Of a DNA stretch of 64,000 bases, positions 59,159 through 64,000 are shown piece by piece. Position numbers and translations under genes: made by a program. This DNA comes from Halopseudomonas xinjiangensis (GTDB lineage Bacteria > Pseudomonadota > Gammaproteobacteria > Pseudomonadales > Pseudomonadaceae), in the NCBI RefSeq assembly GCF_900104945.1, contig NZ_LT629736.1, positions 1,426,001 through 1,490,000 of the forward strand, given 5' to 3'. Every line of letters starts with the position of its first letter. Positions within the stretch are counted from its first letter, which is position 1. A model generated the notes under the pieces. It was not told the origin of the DNA and did not search any database. It saw nothing but the letters and a program-made list of their open reading frames with translations.

Positions 59159-60841
59159 ATGAACAACAACAAAAGCGAAATGACCAAGCCGCGATTTTTT
59201 CTTACAGCCATTTCTACAGCCGTACTTGCAGTCTCGTTGACCGGCTGCCTGGGTGGCGACAGCGACAACGATACCCCTCCGCCTGCAGCCGCCGACCCGC
59301 TGGCCGTCGAGACCCAGCAGGGTACCGTTGCGGGCATCGAACTCAACAACATGCGCGTCTTCCGGGGCATTCCCTACGGGGCGGAGCCAGAGCGATTCGC
59401 GGCCCCGGAGCTCCCGGCAGAGCGGACGGAGCGCCTCGTTCTCAGCGAGGAATTCGCCACATCGTGCCCGCAGCCTGACGCCACATTCGGTGACTACAGC
59501 GACAACGAAGACTGCCTTTACCTGAATGTCTACGCCCCACCGGAGCCGGGTGATTACCCGGTGATGGTATGGATTCATGGCGGCTCCCTGACGACCGGGT
59601 CCGGCGGCAGCAGCTACGAACCGGCACGTCTGGTCGAACAGGGCATCGTCGTAGTCACTATCAACTATCGTCTGGGCGCCCTGGGCTTCCTGCCGCACTC
59701 CTCTCTCGCCGATGAAAACGGTTCCTACGGCAACTACGGCCTGATGGATCAGCAGCTCGCTCTGAAATGGGTTGAAGAAAACATCTCCGGGTTCGGCGGC
59801 AATCCCGACAACGTGACCATTTTCGGCGAGTCAGCTGGCGGACACAGCGTTATGAGCCACCTGGCATCGCCCGGCTCGGCAGGCCTTTTCGATAAAGCCA
59901 TCGTCCAGAGTGGTTCCTACAGCCCGACACAGCTCAGCCAGCCCGCGGGCGAAGCGGTATTCGGCCAACCTTTGGTAGCCGCAACCGGTTGCGACCAGAG
60001 CCCGGACGTCGCGACCTGTCTGCGCGAATTGCCGGTCGATGCCATCCTCGACGCGCAGGCTGGCAGCTACCTGCCAGTAACCGGCGGCCAAGTACTGCCT
60101 GAATCGATTGATGAGCGTCTATCCAGCGGAACCTTCAATCAGGTGCCAGTGATGATCGGCAGCAACCTGCACGAAGGACGGCTGTTCGTAGGTATCGAAA
60201 TTCTGCAAACCCAGACCGGGGTGACAGCCGCCAACTATCAGGACAAGGTAGACGCCCTGCTGGCAAGCGATCCGCGCGAGTACGATCGTCAGACCGTAGC
60301 GGACGAGTACTACCAGCGCATCGTTGCGCTTGAGAACATTCAACCGGACGATCCCGGCCGCTATGCCCGTGCGCTCTCGGCAATCAACACCGACTGGCGC
60401 TTCGCCTGTTCCAACGTCAATCAGCTGCAACAGATCAATGCAGCAGGACAGGATGCGTACGGTTACTGGTTCACCGATGAGAATGCTCCGAGCATCCTTC
60501 CATACACGGTTCCGGGTTTACCCTGGGGCGCGGCACATGCGTTCGAGATCCAGTACGTGCTGGCTGACGAATCCACTTTCGTCGAGCGTGGCGCTACCGA
60601 ATCCCAGGTAGCCCTGTCTGACGCCATGGTTGGCTACTGGGCAAACTTCGCCAAGTTCGGCGACCCGAACAGCACCGATGGTGCTTCCGGCAACGTGGAA
60701 TGGAGTGCGGTGGGTGAGTCGGGAACAATCCTCGATCTCGACCCCGCTCAGCTAGGTCCCGTGCCCGCAACCAGTTACGCTGAATATCACAACTGCGATC
60801 TCTGGGCCGATCCGGAAACGCAGGCACCGCTAACGCCGTAA
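59159..60841 (+). CDS. Type-B carboxylesterase lipoprotein (first of pair)
   Basis: 560 residues. Lipoprotein signal ending TAVLAVSLTGC (lipobox LTGC) followed by Leu-Gly, no Asp at +2, predicting the outer membrane. Alpha/beta-hydrolase of the carboxylesterase type-B family: FRGIPYGAEP, EDCLYLNVYAP, oxyanion-hole VMVWIHGGSL, nucleophile FGESAGGHSVMSHL (about 226), and late VPGLPWGAAHAFEIQYVL containing the catalytic His. Substrate unknown; surface location suggests bulky or extracellular esters. Has its own terminator. Confidence 0.92.
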   Translation: MNNNKSEMTKPRFFLTAISTAVLAVSLTGCLGGDSDNDTPPPAAADPLAVETQQGTVAGIELNNMRVFRGIPYGAEPERFAAPELPAERTERLVLSEEFATSCPQPDATFGDYSDNEDCLYLNVYAPPEPGDYPVMVWIHGGSLTTGSGGSSYEPARLVEQGIVVVTINYRLGALGFLPHSSLADENGSYGNYGLMDQQLALKWVEENISGFGGNPDNVTIFGESAGGHSVMSHLASPGSAGLFDKAIVQSGSYSPTQLSQPAGEAVFGQPLVAATGCDQSPDVATCLRELPVDAILDAQAGSYLPVTGGQVLPESIDERLSSGTFNQVPVMIGSNLHEGRLFVGIEILQTQTGVTAANYQDKVDALLASDPREYDRQTVADEYYQRIVALENIQPDDPGRYARALSAINTDWRFACSNVNQLQQINAAGQDAYGYWFTDENAPSILPYTVPGLPWGAAHAFEIQYVLADESTFVERGATESQVALSDAMVGYWANFAKFGDPNSTDGASGNVEWSAVGESGTILDLDPAQLGPVPATSYAEYHNCDLWADPETQAPLTP

Positions 60842-60850
60842 AGCAATTGG

Positions 60851-60877
60851 CGCGGCCCGCAACGGGCCGCGTCTTTT
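60851..60877 (+). terminator. Rho-independent terminator between the two esterase genes
   Basis: CGCGGCCCG / CGGGCCGCG 9-bp stem, loop CAA, followed by TCTTTTT. Confidence 0.92.
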
Positions 60878-61009
60878 TCGCGTGCTCTCGCCCTACCTGA
60901 CTGAGCCAGTCTGCCAATAAGCTTGCCAGCTCGCCAGCCAACACAGGCTCGTTCGCATCCGCCGAGTTTTTTCTCGAGGCCTTGCAATTCCTGCCGTACC
61001 CAACCATCA

Positions 61010-61049
61010 CCCATTTGGGTTTAGCCAATGCATGGCTGGTTCATTTATG
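61010..61049 (+). promoter_or_regulatory. Candidate degenerate box upstream of second carboxylesterase
   Basis: CCC-ATTT-GGGTTT (61010-61022) has the same GGGTTT right side as the box of the first esterase; 21 nt later comes TTTATG (61044-61049). A weak version of the shared layout. Confidence 0.3.
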
Positions 61050-61092
61050 GTTGCTGAATCAATCCGGATCAGATTGATCTTCCGCCCACGCC

Positions 61093-62781
61093 ATGGACAT
61101 AAAAACAATGAATTTCGATCGTGTTACAAAGCCAACTACCCCGCTGCGCGCCCTAACCGTTGCGCTGCTCGGACTCAGCCTTAGCGCCTGTCTTTCCGGC
61201 GGCGGCAGCTCCAACTCTGCTGCCCCGGCTGCGCCGGCCAACCCGCTGCAAGTCACCACTACCGAGGGTGAAATCCGCGGGATCGAATCTGGCGACATTC
61301 GGATCTTCCGCGGGATTCCCTATGCTGCCCCGCCGGTTGGCGAGCTGCGCTTTGCTCCGACCGAACCAGCGCCAGAACGCGAAGGCGTGCTCGAACTCAG
61401 CGAAGAGTTTGGCGCCATGTGCCCCCAGGTCGATCTGCTCACGCAGCAGGTCCAAGGCTCAGAGGATTGCCTGTTCCTGAACGTTTACGCGCCTGCCGGT
61501 GCTGATGACCTCCCAGTAATGATCTGGATTCACGGTGGGGCCTTCGTCTTCGGCAACGGTGGCGGCGAATATGACCCGACGCGGCTGGTTGCAAAGGACG
61601 TCGTCGTTGTGACGCTGAACTATCGTTTGGGCAATCTCGGCTTTCTCGCGCATCCTTCGCTGGAGTCGGATGGCGGCAATTATGGCCTGATGGATCAGCA
61701 GGAAGCGATGCGCTGGGTCAAGCGCAACATCGCCGCCTTCGGTGGAGATCCAGGTAACGTGACCATCTTTGGCGAATCGGCCGGTGGCCACAGCGTGATG
61801 AGCCATATCGTATCGCCCAGGGCTGAAGACGAAGACCTGTTCCAGCGCGCGATCGTGCAAAGCGGCTCCTACGCTGCCTTCCAGTCGCCCAAAGCGGTTT
61901 CTCAGGCCGGTGGTCTTTCGGTGGCAGACGCGTTAGGTTGCCCGGAGACCGGACCGGTAGCCGAGTGCCTGCGCAGCGCCTCGATCCCTGCGCTGCTCTC
62001 GGCTCAGGGATCTCAGAGCATCCCGACCGTGGATCCGGCAACCGACCTTTTGCCGAAATCGATTCAGCAAGCGCTTGGCGAGAACGACTTCAACACCAAT
62101 CTGGACATCATGATCGGAAGCAACCAGAACGAAGGCACGCTGTTCGTCGCGCTCGACGAGCTGGGCGGCACTTCGCTGGAAGCGCAAGGCGAAGGCGAAT
62201 ATCGAGACCGGGTTGCCGAGTTCTTCGCGCCCTATCAGGCTGCGGCGCCCTTCGACGACCAACAGATCGCCAGCGACTATCTGGGGTTTTATAGCGAAGC
62301 CTCCAGCCCTTTTTCCCAGGCGCTGTCAGCGATCTGGACCGACTTCATGTTTGCCTGTAACAGCGCAGGCCAAGCCGCGACATTCGCGGGCAAAAACATG
62401 AACACGTTCAAGTACTGGTTCCGTGATGAAAATGCTCCGTGGACGCTGGTCCGCCCATCCTTTGCCAGCTTTCCGCTAGGCGCGACGCATGCCGGAGAAA
62501 TCCCTTACGTACTTTATCCTGAAAGCATCATGCGCGACCGTTACGCGGGCAGCCAAGCCGATGTCGATGCATTGGCCGAAACGATGGTGGATTACTGGAC
62601 CAGCTTCGCTCGGAACGGCGATCCCAATACCGCAGATGGCGTAGCGGCGAGCTGGCCGCAGGCGTCGTCGGGTCAGTATATGGTGTTGGACGTACCAGCC
62701 TCCGCCAGCACCAGTGCCATGAACTTCCTCACCTATCACCGTTGCGGATACTGGCAGAACCCGCCGCTTCGCACACAGTGA
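61093..62781 (+). CDS. Type-B carboxylesterase lipoprotein (second of pair)
   Basis: 562 residues, paralogue of the preceding esterase: same blocks FRGIPYAAPPVGELRF, EDCLFLNVYAPAG, VMIWIHGGAF, FGESAGGHSVMSHIVSPRAED (nucleophile Ser about 232), and FPLGATHAGEIPYVL with the catalytic His. Signal LTVALLGLSLSAC gives a lipoprotein with Leu at +2, again for the outer membrane. Neither ATG (61093 or 61108) has a clear Shine-Dalgarno. Strong separate terminators imply independent transcription of the two paralogues. Confidence 0.91.
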   Translation: MDIKTMNFDRVTKPTTPLRALTVALLGLSLSACLSGGGSSNSAAPAAPANPLQVTTTEGEIRGIESGDIRIFRGIPYAAPPVGELRFAPTEPAPEREGVLELSEEFGAMCPQVDLLTQQVQGSEDCLFLNVYAPAGADDLPVMIWIHGGAFVFGNGGGEYDPTRLVAKDVVVVTLNYRLGNLGFLAHPSLESDGGNYGLMDQQEAMRWVKRNIAAFGGDPGNVTIFGESAGGHSVMSHIVSPRAEDEDLFQRAIVQSGSYAAFQSPKAVSQAGGLSVADALGCPETGPVAECLRSASIPALLSAQGSQSIPTVDPATDLLPKSIQQALGENDFNTNLDIMIGSNQNEGTLFVALDELGGTSLEAQGEGEYRDRVAEFFAPYQAAAPFDDQQIASDYLGFYSEASSPFSQALSAIWTDFMFACNSAGQAATFAGKNMNTFKYWFRDENAPWTLVRPSFASFPLGATHAGEIPYVLYPESIMRDRYAGSQADVDALAETMVDYWTSFARNGDPNTADGVAASWPQASSGQYMVLDVPASASTSAMNFLTYHRCGYWQNPPLRTQ

Positions 62782-62787
62782 CGCACT

Positions 62788-62815
62788 GCCGGGCCCGGCG
62801 ACGGGCTCGGCTTTT
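62788..62815 (+). terminator. Rho-independent terminator of second esterase gene
   Basis: GCCGGGCCCG / CGGGCTCGGC stem (one G-T pair), loop GCGA, then TTTT. Confidence 0.85.
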
Positions 62816-62819
62816 CGCG

Positions 62820-63842
62820 CTACTTCTCCTCGGCTACAACCGGCCGCTTTGGCAGCACTGCGAGAAAATTGCTCTGCGCAACTTTCACGGCTACGTCCGC
62901 TTCGAGCGCATCGAGAAACGCATCGAAGCGCGACAGATGCTTGCCTAGATTGTCGAACCGCCCTACCACGTCCGACCCGATCATGAAGCGGTCAGGGTAG
63001 CGTTCGACCAACCGCACCCATTCCGCGTCCGCTTCACCCGCTTCGTCCAGCAAATACGTATCGAGCATGCTCCAGGATAGATCGATGTAGAGGTTGGAGT
63101 AGGTCGCGAGCATTCTATCCAGGGTGTCATGGAGAAACTCCAGGCGTTCCTGGCGACGGTGAATTTCAGCGGATGTACCAGCATGCGCCCAAATGAATCG
63201 AACCTTAGGGTGGGCGCGTAGCGGCTCCTCGATCTCGTGCAGATACAGGGGTTCACGTTCTCGCTTGGAGGTGATGTTGCTATGCACCATGACCGGCATG
63301 TCGAATTCTGCGGCCAGATAATAGACGCGCGTCATGGCTTCGCTGTTGGCGCGCGGCACGTCGCCATGCGTCAGAGCGGTGAGATCGTCATGACGGGTGA
63401 ACACCTCGCCGATCCCCTTCCACAGGCCGGGGAACATCTCGATCGTTCGACGGATGTGCTCATCGGAGTTCTTGTCGTTCGGGTTGAAGCCGGTGAGGAA
63501 AGGATGAAACCGTTCACGTTGCTGCTCCGGTAGATCAAGCAACGCATGGGCAAGAATCGCATCGGTCCCGGTAAACCAGTAGGCGCCTGCATCGTCGCCG
63601 GCGTAATAGCGCGGGCGACGCGGCTCGTTCTCATGCCATTTCTTCGCAACGGCCACGCCTGAAATCATCACGGCATCGATGCGATGCTCATCCATCTGGC
63701 TGAGCAGAGGCAGCATGCCTTCGCTGTTCTGAAAGAAATCGACGTAATGCAGGTGTGCGTCGGTGTAGCGATACTCGCGGGCCTGGAGCGCGCCGGAAGC
63801 GAGCGATAGAACCATTAGCGATACAACGGTGACAGTGCGCAA
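62820..63842 (-). CDS. Exported amidohydrolase-2 family protein
   Basis: 340 residues. A signal peptide (VVSLMVLSLASGALQA) is followed by a metal-dependent TIM-barrel hydrolase (COG2159/amidohydrolase 2): HxH in YTDAHLHYVDFF, MVHSNI, FIWAHAGTSAE and the metal/catalytic Asp in FMIGSDVVG. Most family members are cytosolic decarboxylases or lactonases, so the signal peptide is notable. The start is TTG at 63842, supported by GGAG eight bases upstream; the ATG at 63815 would cut the signal peptide. Convergent with the second esterase. Confidence 0.85.
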   Translation of the reverse strand: MRTVTVVSLMVLSLASGALQAREYRYTDAHLHYVDFFQNSEGMLPLLSQMDEHRIDAVMISGVAVAKKWHENEPRRPRYYAGDDAGAYWFTGTDAILAHALLDLPEQQRERFHPFLTGFNPNDKNSDEHIRRTIEMFPGLWKGIGEVFTRHDDLTALTHGDVPRANSEAMTRVYYLAAEFDMPVMVHSNITSKREREPLYLHEIEEPLRAHPKVRFIWAHAGTSAEIHRRQERLEFLHDTLDRMLATYSNLYIDLSWSMLDTYLLDEAGEADAEWVRLVERYPDRFMIGSDVVGRFDNLGKHLSRFDAFLDALEADVAVKVAQSNFLAVLPKRPVVAEEK

Positions 63843-63909
63843 GGTTCGTCTCCGAAACTCTGTAGCCTGTCAGACCGCGGCCTGGCGCCGCGGTTTCAAA
63901 AGAGCCCGA

Positions 63910-64000
63910 TCAAGCACCTTTGCCTGCGTTGTCGGCGTCTTTCTTGCGCTTGGAACGATTACCCATCCGTACCCCAATATCCATCAGAAACTGCATGTAG
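63910..64000 (-). CDS. C-terminal end of an unidentified protein (partial)
   Basis: The minus strand is open from the window edge to TGA at 63910-63912, encoding about 29 residues ending RMGNRSKRKKDADNAGKGA, a basic tail. It is probably the 3' end of a gene starting beyond the window. Too little is visible to name the family. A GC hairpin CCGCGG/CCGCGG (near 63876-63894) lies downstream. Confidence 0.45.
   Translation of the reverse strand, partial: YMQFLMDIGVRMGNRSKRKKDADNAGKGA

Overview
This window comes from the chromosome of a gammaproteobacterium of the Pseudomonas lineage (Pseudomonas sensu lato; a Halopseudomonas-type genome would fit, but I cannot prove the genus). The evidence is the order cysG-serS-crcB-rarA-lolA-ftsK, the aat-bpt-infA block, a class II ribonucleotide reductase split into NrdJa and NrdJb as in P. 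aeruginosa, an acnB that starts with GTG, and candidate Anr, sigma-54, FliA and NrdR sites of the kind known in pseudomonads. There is no insertion sequence, phage, integrase, CRISPR array, rRNA or tRNA gene.

Layout. 1-9.4 kb is core housekeeping: siroheme synthase (cut by the window edge), seryl-tRNA synthetase, fluoride channel, RarA, LolA and FtsK on the minus strand; the N-end-rule enzymes Aat and Bpt and translation factor IF-1 on the plus strand. 9.5-17.2 kb carries a permease, an ACAD10/11-like acyl-CoA dehydrogenase divergent from a LysR regulator, a MocR-type regulator, a periplasmic binding protein, and the oxygen-dependent tRNA hydroxylase MiaE divergent from uspE, with an Anr/FNR box between them. 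17.5-23.1 kb has acnB, rimO and a soluble BdlA-like chemoreceptor. 23.2-33.3 kb is a stress/envelope accessory stretch: MOSC protein, two MscS-type channels, a baeRF3 (eRF1-related) protein, small lipoprotein, GFA enzyme, extensin-like protein, YjdM/PhnA-like protein, YebC/YeeN-type protein, a beta-lactamase-fold protein lacking its catalytic motifs, and a DUF3429 protein. 33.4-37.2 kb is a moxR-DUF58-tgpA operon.

37.5-43.1 kb is a complete urease operon, ureDABCEFG plus a hupE/ureJ metal permease, preceded by a near-perfect sigma-54 promoter and an upstream palindrome. This implies nitrogen control.

45-63.8 kb is the most interesting part. A MalT/LAL-type LuxR regulator lies among a DUF1302/DUF1329 envelope pair, a quinohemoprotein (PQQ) alcohol dehydrogenase, two tandem lipoprotein carboxylesterases and an exported amidohydrolase. 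The DUF1302 and PQQ-dehydrogenase promoters share an unusual arrangement: C5-6-N4-G5-6, then exactly 21 nt, then a CATA -10 element. Weaker versions precede both esterases. I infer a regulon that hydrolyses an unidentified ester at the cell surface and oxidises the released alcohol in the periplasm. Inside this region nrdJab has three NrdR-like boxes spaced 32-33 bp and a terminator-like hairpin in its leader.
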